Shown here: one piece after another, positions 31,990 through 43,107 of the stretch
Layout: each line of letters opens with the position of its first letter
How positions within the stretch are numbered: position 1 is the stretch's first letter
The notes under the pieces: generated by a model
The model's input: the letters and a program-made list of their open reading frames with translations, nothing else
What the model was told of the DNA's origin: nothing
The model's database searches: none
Source of the DNA: Symsagittifera roscoffensis
Lineage: Eukaryota > Xenacoelomorpha > Acoela > Convolutidae
Direction: 5' to 3'
NCBI RefSeq assembly: GCF_963678635.1
Contig: NC_087068.1
Coordinates: forward strand, 36,901,619 to 36,965,618
DNA length: 64,000 bases
Position numbers and translations under genes: made by a program

Positions 31990-32197
31990 TGTAATTGGGA
32001 CTTGTGTCTTTTCTTGAGTACATTTTTGAAGAACAGACTGATCAGATGAAGAGAAATGAGAAAAATGAATTTGAGATTAAACAAAATTGAAAGTAAACAA
32101 TATGAGTCATTCACTGAACCATAAAAGGAAATAGATCTATGATTGGAATTTTTGAGGAAAATTTCCAAATATGGAATTGTGTAGGTGTTAGTGTTCC

Positions 32198-32207
32198 TAT
32201 ATAAATC
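32198..32207 (+). promoter_or_regulatory. TATA-like box
   Basis: CTATATAAAT lies about 30 bases upstream of the ATG of the plus-strand Polinton ORF at 32,238, in the gap between two divergent genes. Spacing fits a promoter with a very short leader. Prediction only. Confidence 0.35.
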
Positions 32208-32237
32208 CACAATTTTCAGCAAAAATCATTGTTTCAG

Positions 32238-32760
32238 ATGGCTGCAGCTATGTGTCAAGCTCTTCCCAGCTTTTATTCAGAGTATTGTCAAAAATCGCTA
32301 TTTATTTCCGTTTCCAGTGATTTTTACGAAAAATTTATAGTAACCAATAATTTTTGTGTCTCTACCCACAATTCTTACTGTTCTATGGAAAAATGTAAGT
32401 TCCACATACTTCTGATTGGTTCATCTTTCGATCAAATTTTACAACGATTGGGTAATTTTCATTTCACATACCAAATTATCGATTGTCTTTACACTCTGTA
32501 CAAATACAGATTTTATTCGAATGTTATTTCATCTACTGGCGAAGTTTTCAATCAACTTGACCGCGCTGTTCATCACAATTTGAAATGGAAAGGAGTAGAA
32601 AAAAAGTGTTGCAAAGAAAAGACTGTTACGCAAAAAATTCAAACGTCACTATTTATGTTCTAACCAGAAACTAGCTTCCACACAAACTATTGGTTCAGCT
32701 TTTCTAGAAAGAGTTCGTAAAGTACAAAACTCAAAATATGAACATGATTTGTTATAAATA
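32238..32760 (+). pseudogene. Unknown plus-strand Polinton gene, frameshifted at a poly-A run
   Basis: From the ATG at 32,238 (MAAAMCQALPSF) the frame runs to 32,663. A second plus-strand frame from the 7-A run near 32,600-32,606 stays open to a stop at about 32,758 and is basic (KRLLRKKFKRHY). This suggests that one gene was shifted by a one-base change in the homopolymer. Total length would be about 170 residues. No domain is recognised. It is the only plus-strand gene of the element besides PolB. The shift could be real or a sequencing error. Confidence 0.4.
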
Positions 32761-33004
32761 ATTGACTGTTTTATTGATGGTTATGGATTTGTAAATAGTG
32801 ATCATGTCAATTTTTCAATAAAAAACTTCTGATATTCCATCTATTTTCTCTCATATGTTTACAAAGTTACCATTAATTACCGAAAAAAAAATCACCGTGG
32901 TCAAAAACCTTTGCACAAAAAATTTTCAAACATGTAAGAAAGATGTAATATTTGTTTTGATTTTCAAAAAGTTGCAAAAAAAAACATTTCAATTTTTTTA
33001 ACAA

Positions 33005-33330
33005 GTTTTAAAAAATGTTTCAATTTTTTTGACATAATGCGAAAATTGTTTCACTTTTTTCGATAAAATGCAAAAAGTGTTTTACTTTTTTCGATAAAAT
33101 GCGAAAAGTGTTTCAATTTTTTCAACAAAATGCGAAAAGTGTTTTACTTTTTTCGATAAAATGCGAAAAGTGTTTCAATTTTTTCAACAAAATGCGAAAA
33201 GTGTTTTAATTTTTTCGATAAAATGCGAAAAGTGTTTCAATTTTTTCGACAAAATGCGAAAAATGTTTTACTTTTTTTCGACAAAATGCGAAAAGTGTTT
33301 CAATTTTTTCTACAAAAGGTTAAAAGTGTG
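33005..33330. repeat. 31-bp minisatellite inside the Polinton
   Basis: About ten tandem units of about 31 bp with the core AAAATGCGAAAAGTGTTT followed by a T-rich spacer (CAATTTTTTCAACA or TACTTTTTTCGATA, partly alternating). Short ORFs reading MRKVFQFF repeats come from the array and are not genes. It lies between the plus-strand gene at 32.2 kb and the minus-strand gene at 33.6 kb, where transcripts would converge. Confidence 0.9.
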
Positions 33331-33580
33331 TACAAGATGCAATATCGATTAGCTATCTTTTTACTTGTGTACAGTTTTTCTAGTGTTTTTCCGAATTTTT
33401 GTGCAAAAATTAATCAAATTTTTTAACATGTGTGCGAGTTTGGAGCACTTAACTCAGTTCTAATTGTTTTTCAATGGTTTACCTTGAACCTCTCATCTAT
33501 TCTCATAATTAAAAAGAAATTGAAGAAATTAATTACAGAAAACGAAGTTAAAACCAAACAATCTTTATTTACAAAAACAT

Positions 33581-34083
33581 TTAATCAAAGAACTGTCGAG
33601 CAGCAGAAGAGTTCTGGAAGTTCTCTATGGAACGCAGAGCTGGACGAGGTTCCATTGCTGGTGGTTGTTGTGGAGGAGTGTTTTGAGGCGTCATTGTTTC
33701 TGAGAATCCCTCATCTTCATCTATTGTGATGGGGTTTTCGACTGATCCTTCCTCCTCCCAAGGAAAGAGGAAGTCGTCGACTGGTTGAGCCACATATTAG
33801 AGTCAGGAATCTCGGGGTAGTTCATTCCCACATGCTCAGACACTTCCTCCATCATTTGCATTGTTCCAAGTTGGTTCTCTGTGATGGGAACTTGCATCAT
33901 ATGATGTTCGTTGAAATCCCTTCGCATCACTTCCACCATGTGCCAGACTTGGATTGGGATATCCATTCGTGCCCGAAAAACTCCAGAGACTGTTTCTCGT
34001 ACTTGAATTTGTACTAGATCAGGAGAAAATTCTACAGAGTACATGAGGTTGCTGTTTTGCACTGAGAAGACTATTTTGAGCAA
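33581..34083 (-). pseudogene. PC4-like protein, copy 3, frameshifted
   Basis: The first frame (34,083-33,721, first ATG about 34,047) has YSVEFSPDLVQIQVRE ... RARMDIPIQVWHMVEVM, resembling the IDIRE..GI-L-W..L pattern of PC4. Near 33,785-33,795 coding shifts to the frame that runs to 33,581, which is acidic and Pro-rich (FLFPWEEEGS, TPPQQPPAMEP). That second frame has no ATG at its start and a stop just upstream, so one gene with a single-base change is likelier than two genes. Confidence 0.4.
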
Positions 34084-34530
34084 TAAATTGAGTACAAGAG
34101 TAAAAATAAAAAAGAGTTGAGAGAGGGGTAGATGATGGAAGATAAGTTGAAATTAAGATATTTAGAGCTGAGAGAGCAGGTAGTTGACGGTAGTTAAGTT
34201 GAAAATAAAATGATTTTTAGTTAAGAGAGAGGGGTACCTTCAACTGGAATGTGTGGGTTTAACCAATTAGAACGGATTTTCCTTATTTGGATTGTAGTCG
34301 TGTCCAATCAAATTTTAGTTTCCTTCTATGGAATTCTTATACAAAACTCGTGTCCAATTGGAAACAAAGCTACATTTTACACATTGTCGTTTCCAATAAC
34401 AAAAAAGTTCATGAGAGATTGCTGATTTTTGAGTAGATAGTCAATTTCTTTGATTTTGATGTAAATTTGGGAAGATAACTCAAAGTTGACAAATTTTTCA
34501 AAGCAAACTTCTGGAAATCTGATTCCAAAC
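34084..34530. promoter_or_regulatory. Polinton intergenic region with CCAAT-like motifs
   Basis: No gene. The stretch holds several TCCAAT/CCAAT motifs, notably three related blocks (CGTGTCCAATCA, CGTGTCCAATTGG, CGTTTCCAATAA) at about 34,300-34,400, upstream of the gene at 34,083. They could be promoter elements. Confidence 0.3.
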
Positions 34531-34534
34531 CGAA

Positions 34535-34966
34535 TCAAGCAGGATTTTTAAATTTGAAAATCTTTAAAGAAATGAAGGAATAAAGAACTTTGGGGGGAGT
34601 TTTGACAAATTTGGGGTTTGGATAGGGGATAAAAAGAGTTTTTGATATATTATCGTACGACTTTTTGATCAATTTCAAATTCTCGAGAATAAAAAAAATT
34701 TCTTTCCTTGTGAGGTGTAATTCAGCTGTAAGTTTAAATTTTCGATACGCAATGTGTGAATCAAAAGTAAACTCTTTGATTGAGTAAGTTTCTCTAAAGA
34801 GACCTTTACTTAGTCGGATAACTCTATTTTGTACTATAAAGATGTCCAAAAAATTATGAAAAAAGTAAGAGTCAACATCTATTTCATCAATAAGAAAATC
34901 AATTGGAATTTTTTCTTTTTTCTTATAAAGTAACTCGAGGAAGCTCAAATGTTTTTTGATAGACAT
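34535..34966 (-). CDS. Unknown 143-aa Polinton protein
   Basis: Intact frame from the ATG at 34,966. Charged N-terminus (MSIKKHLSFLELLYKKKEK), a central acidic and aromatic part (IDVDSYFFHNFLDIFIVQN), then a mixed region ending in a basic tail. No known domain. It is transcribed away from PolB, whose start is 365 bases to the right, so the two probably share a divergent promoter. Length and full openness in AT-rich DNA argue for a real gene. Confidence 0.5.
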   Translation of the reverse strand: MSIKKHLSFLELLYKKKEKIPIDFLIDEIDVDSYFFHNFLDIFIVQNRVIRLSKGLFRETYSIKEFTFDSHIAYRKFKLTAELHLTRKEIFFILENLKLIKKSYDNISKTLFIPYPNPKFVKTPPKVLYSFISLKIFKFKNPA

Positions 34967-34969
34967 TTT

Positions 34970-35330
34970 TCAAATAATGATTAAGGTTTGTTTTTTAAAT
35001 AACAAACAGTTCACTTTTAGAAAAAGCTGAATTCTGATTGGTTGATTTCCAACAAACAGTGTTACTAAAAAACTTTCAATTCTGATTGGTTGATTTTCTC
35101 TAATGAAAAGCAAAAAAAAACTTATTTCATTCTGATTTTCTTTTACGTTAAAAGCAACTGCTTTATACTTTGTATAGCTACTTGAAATAAATTTCAAATA
35201 ATTTTATTAATGCAAAGTAAGTAAAAATTATTTTTATTAAATTTTTTGGAACATTTTAAATGTCCCACTTCGATATGTACCAAGTTCTAATCCCTTTATA
35301 TTGAGACTTAAAAATTCTCCCATTTTTTAG
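34970..35330. promoter_or_regulatory. Divergent promoter region with repeated inverted CCAAT boxes
   Basis: Between the 143-aa gene and PolB. TTCTGATTGGTTGATTT occurs at 35,029-35,046 and again at 35,080-35,097; on the other strand these are CCAATCA boxes. A third ATTCTGATT is near 35,130. An ORF over this region is a by-product of the repeats. Confidence 0.4.
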
Positions 35331-38300
35331 ATGCCATCGCTGAATAGAAATGAGAAAATGAAATGCGAGGATTGTGGTAAAGAGTACAGGAGGGATCATG
35401 CAGCTCGACATAGGAAAAGCTGTCAAGCAGGGATTATTTCTTGTCCTGATTGTAAGTATTTCACTTACAATAAACAAGAAATGAATTATCACGTGGCCAA
35501 AAATTATGCTCCATCAACTTCCAAGCAATCAACGGTTTGCTCGTCTTGTGAGCAGGAGTTTCCGAGTTACTACTCTCTCCAACAACATCGGAGAAAAGAA
35601 CATGGGACGAAACAACGGAAACCACGTGATACGGTGGCAGACTTGAACAAGATTGTGGAGGAGGAAGGGGAAGATGGAGAGAAACTCAAAGAGGAGTTGA
35701 GTGCTTGTCAGCTTTTCTTGGTGGACACTGAGATGGAGAATGGGAGGCATAAGGTATTTAACTTTCAAATGTCAAAGTTAGATACCAAGATTATCAACGA
35801 GAAGCTTAAAGAAGTCTTCAACAAGCTAGATTCCGCTGCAAAAATCAATATTGCTCTTGGATTTGTTCTCCGTAATGTTGAAACGGGAGACTATCGGTAT
35901 TACTAAGCACACGAAAACAATACTTTGTTCGAAAAATCGCATTTACTGTGTACGAAAGCGGATTTGATTACAATCCAGGGAAAAGTTGAAAAGTTTGATA
36001 TCGTGGAGCAATGCACCCAAGAACGTCAGAACACAAAGTGGAGGTTCAGGTTGATCACAAATGTTACTATTTTTGCTGCACTACTGAAAAACATCCCAAT
36101 GGGATGTCCAGACTCTGTGTTGCCTGAACCTTTACTACGACATACGCAAGTAAACTGTCTTTTATCGGACAAAGATAAACAACCATACAAAGATCATCTT
36201 TGTCTTTTCCGTGCGTTAACAATGTATTTGCATGGTCATATTAACCTCGATGCTCATACATCTCAGCTGTTTACAGAGTTTATATCAAAATCTGGATACG
36301 ATCCGAAGAATTTTCGTGGAGTGTCAATCGATGATTTACCTGTTGTAGAGGGAATAGTTGAACGAAACATAATCATTTACGATTTTGATATTCAAGAAGG
36401 AGAATATGTTGGAGAATTAGCTAGGCGAAGTATTGGAAAATTTGAAAAAACGGTCAAATTGCTAAGATTCAACAACCATAATATTCACACGAATGATATT
36501 GATTCCTTCTTCAAGTGTTTTCGATGTCCTAGCTGTGACTGTTTCTTCAACAGATCAGACAACTTCAACCGACATCTTCTAACTTGTAAAGATCGAGTGC
36601 GTCATATTTATCCCAAAAATGCGTACACACTACGGCAAACAATATTCGAGAAATTGGATGGCTTCAACATTCCCTACACTGAAGATCAGAAATTGTTTAG
36701 CAATGTTGCAGTTTTTGACTTCGAATCGATCTGTGTTCCCACAGAAGAATTGAAAGCAACTGAAACAACTACTTGGATTGGAAAACATGTCCCTATTTCC
36801 GTATCAATATCTTCAAATCTGCAAGATGCTCCAATTTTCTTGTGTGAAAAAGATCCAGAACTTCTAATAATTGCTTTTGTTTCCAGCTTGGAACTTCTGG
36901 CTGAAAAAAGTAAACTACAAATGAGAACAAGTTTCAATAAATCGAAAACACTGTCAATGATCGAGTCAAAAAGATCTTTGATAAGCTTAATGCTAGAACT
37001 TTAACTAAAAGACTAGAAGTCTTCGATTATGAAGATGAATGTGTTGAGGATGGCGACGAAGATGACATGTCGACACAGTTCTTGAGAATTCAAAAAAATC
37101 AGTTGATCGACTTGAAACAGCATTTAGAGCGCTATGTCAATACCTTACCGGTGTTCGGTTTCAATAGCGGCAGATACGATCTGAACCTTATCAAATCTTA
37201 TTTGATTCCATACCTTATATGTGATAAAGAAATCGAACCAACAGTCATTAAAAAAGCAAATGACTTCATATCATTCAAATTTGGATATGTTCAGTTTTAG
37301 GACATAATGGAATTTCTTGGAGGGGCAACAACATTGGATTCGTTTCTGAAAGCCTATAAAGCAAGTGAGACCAAAGGTTTTTTCCCTTACGAATGGTTTG
37401 ACAATCCAGACAAGCTTGACTGTACGGAGTTGCCTCCATATGAAACCTTTTTCAGCAAACTGAGAAACCACAACCCTCTCGAGAAAGATTTCAACAATTA
37501 CCAGAAACTGGTTAATGGAGGACTTGATCAACAAAGTGCGCTGAAAAAATTGCGTATTCAATCAATTCCACCAACAGGCTTTGAAAATTTCTCGTATTTG
37601 AAAAACATCTGGGAACAACAAAGCATGATTACTTTCAAAGGCTTCTTACGATGGTACAACAAAAAAGATGTTGTTCCTACTCTTGAAGCTATGCAAAAAA
37701 TGGTAGAGTTTTACCATGATAAGGGAATTGACATGCTGAAACTGGGATGCACGCTTCCAAATCTTACAAATATCTGCTTACACAAGTCGACAAATTACAA
37801 ATTTTACCCGTTCTTTGAAGGAGATAAAGGTTTATGTGAGAAAATTAGAGAAGAAGTGACTGGTGGTCCATCAATAGTTTTTACGCGAAAAGCTGTTGTC
37901 GATTAAACTTATATTCGTAACTCGTCAAATATTTGTAAGACAATTGTTGGAACTGACGCTAGCCAATTATATCCATTCTCAATGTGTCAAGAGATGCCAA
38001 GATGGGAGTATGACTCTGAAACTTTACACAAGATGGGAGTATGACTCTGAAACTGATCGTTTTAAAGCTAGAAATAACAGAACAAGAAATTTCGAGAACA
38101 TGGTTATGTCCTTTTATCATGAATTGAGACCAGAGTGTATAATTCAGAGTTTTTACACAACCGGAAAGCAGAAAAAAATTGACTGTTTTCATGTTGATGG
38201 TTACTGTGATCACTGTAAAACAGTATTTGAAGCTATGGGTTGCTACTATCATTTCTGCTCATGTCAGGAAACCCGTCCATCATTGTCAGAACAAGATATT

Positions 38301-39663
38301 GAAAGGGGAAATAAGAAGCAAGACATGGATGAGTTGAGACGAGAGTACATAAAAGAACGAGGTTACAAAATTCAGGAAATGTGGGAGTGTGAGTGGTGGA
38401 AGCATTTCAAAGCAGATTTGTCAATCAAGAATCATGTCAAGACAAAATTTCCTTACAAAAGACCTCTGTCTACTGATTCTTTACTTGAAAAAATAAAGAA
38501 CATATCTCTTTTTGGTTATGTTCAATGCGATTTAATAGTTTCTGACGAGTTGAAGCCTACATTTTCAAATTTTCCTCCAATATTCAAAAACATTGACGTC
38601 TCCCGAAACGATATTGGAGAATACATGAAAAACTATGCCGAAGAAAACGATTTGCTGAAAAACCCACAACGAATGTTGATTTCCAGTTTTAAATTAGAAA
38701 ATGGTACAATCATCACTCCTATTCTTAACTTCTATCTAAGTCTTGGACTTCAATGTACAAAAATTTATCGATTTGTTGAGTACACACCTAGGAAATGTTT
38801 CAACAAATTTGTTCAATCTGTTGTTGATGCTCGACGAGAAGGAGACGAGAATCCACATTCTGGAGTTGTTGCTGAGACGATGAAGCTTCTCGGTAACAGT
38901 TCGTACGGTTATCAAATTATGGACAGATCCAGACACACGATAACCAAATATCTCGGCGATGAGAAGACACACAAAGCAATAAATGAGAAGTTTATCAAGC
39001 GATTGAATATTGTGAAAAAAGACTTATATGAAGTAGAACTATTGAAGTCAACAATTGAACATAGAGAACCAATTATTGTAGGTTTTTTCATTCTTCAATA
39101 CGCCAAACTTAGAGTGTTGGAGTTATACTACAACTTCTTCCACAAGTTTTGCGATGAGAATAAATTCGAGGAGTTTGAGATGGATACGGACTCTTTGTAT
39201 ATTACCAGAGAAGAAAGCTCAGTGGACACTTATTCGTCGAAATGATTGTAGAGATGACTTTATAGCTGATGCAGATAAGAATTTTTTTCCACGTACATGC
39301 TGCGCTGTTCACAAAAAGCATGACAAACGAGAACATGGATTATTCAAAGAAGAATTTCCCTGTACTGAAATGTTGTGCCTTTGCAGCAAGACGTATTGCT
39401 GCTATGATAGTAAGAGCGACAAATTCAAATTTAGCAGCAAAGGACTCAACAAAAGAACGCTAGAAGACACTGGGGATGGACCAATGTCTAAATACAGACG
39501 AGTTCTTGACGAAGCTGTAAATTTGAAGTCGACCAATCGCGGATTCGAAACCTCCAACCATTTAGTTGGATTATATGAACAAACTAAAAAAGGACTCAGT
39601 TACTTTTACCCGAAAAGAGAAATACTTAATGATGGAATACATACTAAGCCCTTGAATTTGTAA
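35331..39663 (+). pseudogene. Polinton protein-primed DNA polymerase B, six lesions
   Basis: Runs from the ATG at 35,331 to TAA after THTKPLNL... (39,661-39,663), about 1.4 k codons. N-terminal Cys/His fingers (CEDCGKEY, CSSCEQEF), a further finger near 36,520, exonuclease motifs (VFDFES; FGFNSGRYDLNL), palm motif A (DASQLYP, about 37,960), motif B (KLLGNSSYGY, about 38,880) and motif C (DTDS, 39,183-39,194). The family replicates Polinton DNA from a protein primer. Lesions: stops at 35,904, 37,298 and 37,904; frameshifts at about 36,930-37,000 and 39,215-39,240; and a 31-bp duplication at 38,000-38,054. Motifs are otherwise well kept, so decay is fairly recent. Confidence 0.95.
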
Positions 39664-39941
39664 GTTTATTCTATAAACTGTAGTAAAACTTCATACCATA
39701 CAATGATTTATATGTTCTTCAACTTTTCAACTGTAATATAACAATTTACAGTAACTTAATTTTTTTTTCTGAAAAACTTTATTTCTTCTTTGAAGCTTCA
39801 GATAGGTTTCAGCATAGTTTCAGACACTTTCAATTTAAACTCTAATGGTTTAAAACAAAACAAAAATCATATCTTAATACAATGAAAAAATCTATAACTT
39901 ATCGCATTGGTGTAGAGAATCTTAAAAAATGGTAAGATCGA

Positions 39942-40145
39942 GCGCCAAAAATTTTTCTGAAACTTACCATCTGAAACCTCGTATCTTAATACATGGGAAA
40001 CCTATTCCCTACCTTAATACATTGGAAATCTATTCCCTATCTTAATACATAGCTTGGCGACCGGATAGTCTATAGCCTATCTTAATACATGGGGGTCGCC
40101 ACCCACCCCCCCCCCCCCCCCACTCTCCCTCACTCATATACTACT
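39942..40145. repeat. Right terminal inverted repeat of the Polinton
   Basis: About 204 bp, reverse complement of the left TIR, with the same four ATGTATTAAGATAG units. It contains a C-tract of more than 15 bases at about 40,107-40,122 and an extra GGCGACCCCC segment absent from the left copy. The stretch from PolB's end to here (39,664-39,941) holds no gene. Confidence 0.9.
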
Positions 40146-40151
40146 GTTCTT

Positions 40152-41944
40152 GTTGAGGTTTAACTCCTTTTCAAATTTAAAATTTGAACTTATCATCATC
40201 GCTCATGACTCACCTTTCAATAACGTAACAGTTGAAAAAGCAACAAATGTAACGTTTTAGTACCTCCACAACTTTAGGCATTGTTTTGCCTCAGACTTCA
40301 AATGATCAGTCACATTAGTTTTTTAATATTGACCTTTATCTGCCTCTTCTTCAGAATGGCGTTCTTTTGTCCTTCAGTATCGTTTTCTAGAAAAACGTAT
40401 TCTGAACGTTTCTTTTTTATACCACATTTTGCAAACAAAAATTCGCAATTTTTTCTTGCTCGAAATACATCAGGATCACAGTGGAGATCTTTTCGATAAA
40501 AATACGGGCCATTTTGGGCACCATATCTAGGATCTCTCAAGGTTGCTCTGTACATTTTGACTGTCAGAAAGGGCCCCGGCTCTGCGTCTTTTGTTAAATG
40601 CTTTTACTTTTTATCAGTGCTCAGCCCAAATGACCAATTTTTTTTCCATTATTTACTGATGCCCTAAAACTAATTTTAGCAAATTACAAAAAACTGCCGG
40701 GTCTAGTTTATTTTATTTTGGAATTCCAGGATCAGATCACCAATCAGAGAAATTGGGAAGATTTCAGAAAATGCAGTATTGTGGATAAATGGTGCATCCG
40801 GTTATACTGAAAGCTTAATGATGTTAAGCAACTTGTCACGCTGATACCAGCTTATTTACAAGGTCCTTTTCAATTCTTAAAAGTTATGCAAAACTGTAAT
40901 GACCTTAAAGTTTTTATTAATTTACCATCTACCAATCCAGAGAGGTAATTAGATGAAAATTGATTGTTTTCTTCGAGTGTTCGAGTGTTCTATCAAAAAC
41001 GGTTGTACGCCAAAGTGTATAAGCCAGATACGATAACAATTTGCCGAAACTACGTAGCTGGTACATAACAGTTTTAACAAATGTTATGGTACATAAAACT
41101 GACAAAAACAATCATAAATTTCAAATAATTGTTTTTTTTTCCACTGTATGCAGTTGTTATTATCGAGTGGATGCCAAACGGTTTTTGCCAGGAATGTCGA
41201 GAACGAAAATAAGTTGTCCAGGTGTCTTGTTTTTGCTGTAAAAACACTTCTGAATAGGTCTCACCAATACACCGGGCAGGTACAAATGCATATAATTATA
41301 GCCCCATATAAATGTTGCAGACGCATGATGACAGGTAATGGCAGATTTAGAAGGAGGATTTGGGGATTCAGGGGTTCGACAACCTCACCACCCAAAGTGT
41401 CCCCCAGCAGGGAACTTGTTCACAGCACCCAACTATGATCGCTGAAACCTCAAGCATTTCTAAAAACAACACGTTCGTGAGGTGGTACTTGAAAAAATGA
41501 GAAAGTTTCCAAATATTAATTTTTTGAAAGCTACCTCAGGCATATTAGGCGGTACAGTGGGGTCAAAAAAATTGGAATATCCGATTTTCACAAAATTTCA
41601 AAAATACTTAGGAGATTAAAGACCCAGAAATTTATATGAACCCTTCTTTGTGAATATAAATCATATTTTTTTTGAAAATAGTTTTTCATCAAAAACTACG
41701 TCAAGCACATTACGTGACAGATGGCACATTCGGATAAAACAAAAGGATTAAAAAATGGATAGCACTGTCACTCTTAATCTGTCTTATTTTTGCAGTTGCA
41801 TCAATTCAATGGTTTTAATTTCTCTATTTTCAATAGCATTACAAACGTTTCAGCTCTATGAAGCAGTTCTAACATGAAAAAATTTAATTTATTTTAAAAA
41901 TTCAAAAAAATTAAAAAATTGAAACTTTTTGTAAAAATCATCAA
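40152..41944. other. No recognisable gene
   Basis: AT-rich DNA to the right of the Polinton. Short frames on both strands lack domains, long extent or splice context. No delimited transposon is seen. Confidence 0.45.
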
Positions 41945-42335
41945 CACACGCCATAAAAAGTAAAAAGCGATAAATTTTGCTCCTATTAACATATCAGTTA
42001 TGGCACATAAGCTTCCTTCAACCAATTTGGAACAAATTCTAAGACTGATTAAATTTACGCTTACGTGTTAAAAGCGCGAATTATATTGCGCGTTAATTGT
42101 CCCAAATTGGCCAAAATGGCAATCTTTAAACCCCATAACTTTACGAAAAATGATCACAAGTGAAATATCTTTTCAAATTTAGGCTCAGGACAAAATGATT
42201 TTAAAATGATATTAAAAAAATTACGTCAAAAAAGGCCAGTTAAAAAGTCGAAATTTGTCTGAAGAAAAAAAACTACTCCGAGAACAAATGTTTTGTTACT
42301 TTCGTTACAAAAGTTGGAACAAAAAGTAAAATGAT
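41945..42335 (-). repeat. Repeat R1, copy e (inverted, 3'-truncated)
   Basis: Reverse orientation relative to the other copies. The complement reads from TTTTGTTCC..CTTTTGTAACGAAAGTAAC through GGACAATTAACGCGC to the GCGTG end. The distal part with GATACGAGCAGTCTTG is missing. Confidence 0.8.
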
Positions 42336-42519
42336 TTAGAAAAAGAAGTTCACTTAAGTCTTCCTTTTTCTGAATACCTAATCACGACTTTCAAATAAAC
42401 CCAAGCTTTCATCCGTATAGAACCCTGTTAAAACTGATATGGATGCTTTCAGGAAAAATTTCATTGTAAAATTTGGCTGCTTGTTAGAGTGAAGATTTTC
42501 CAAAATAATACCAAATTTG

Positions 42520-42980
42520 GGACTTATCTTGCAACCATTTCGACTCAAAATGAGTATGTTGCGACAAATGCGACCCAAATCAGGTAAGTTGCGATCATTA
42601 GGATTCAAAATTGATCTGTGGCAACTTTAGGTGACCGAAGCAATTTGCGCAACTTTACACGACCCAAAACAGATAGGTTGCGACTTTGCGCGACCCAAAA
42701 GAGGTATTTTGCATTGCGAACGAGCATTGCGACTGGAAATGGGTATAATGCTAGTTTGCTCGACCCAAAGGCAACATATTGCGACTCTAAAGCAAATTTT
42801 GTAATATTGGGCAAGGTTGCAATCAATTTTTCGACCGATTTAACCCAGACTCGATGTTTTCGACTCGGACCCATTCCAAGGTGTCTATCCCGGGCCGAGG
42901 TTTCGACTTTTTGTTTTGACCAGTACGACCAAAAACGCCTATGATTTGACCGGCGCGACCAAAACCTTCTATGTTTTGAC
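42520..42980. repeat. Degenerate TTGCGACTTTGCGCGACCCAAA array
   Basis: Units of about 30-36 bp based on TTGCGACTTTGCGCGACC with CAGGTA-type spacers run from about 42,520 to 42,800, then dissolve into CGACC/GACCGG-rich DNA to 42,980. The same vocabulary occurs at 7,750-7,880. Both strands show ORFs of about 110-125 codons here. They track the repeat and have no domain. Confidence 0.6.
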
Positions 42981-43107
42981 AATTTTTACTAAGCCAGATA
43001 TGGTCCATGTTTATTAGCTTCCATTAATGAATAGCTTCCGTTGATCTAGTGGTTTCCTGTAAAGTGGGTTTGATGTTTTTTTTCCTGCTAGTTTCCCACC
43101 TGGTAAT

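Larger units (their letters stand above)
24787..40145. mobile_element. Polinton/Maverick element, 15.36 kb
   Basis: Starts AGTAGTATATGAGTGAGG and ends with its complement ...ACTACT. It is flanked by identical 6-bp direct repeats GTTCTT (24,781-24,786 and 40,146-40,151), the size typical of Polintons. Inside are PolB, a retroviral-type integrase, an A32-like packaging ATPase, an adenain-type protease and a minor-capsid-like protein, the defining set for this family. PolB is at the right end on the plus strand; nearly all other genes are on the minus strand. Multiple lesions in PolB and one in the protease make this copy defective. No major capsid gene is seen. Confidence 0.95.

Noticed and set aside
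33161-33426. Plus-strand ORFs repeating MRKVFQFF
   Set aside because: They are translations of the 31-bp minisatellite; all frames look alike and no start or domain is supported.
34970-35197. 75-codon minus-strand ORF
   Set aside because: It consists of the repeated inverted-CCAAT sequence; the internal NQPIRI repeats follow the DNA repeat.
42605-42982. ORFs of 108-125 codons on both strands
   Set aside because: Both follow the degenerate GCGCGAC array; no domain and no splice context.
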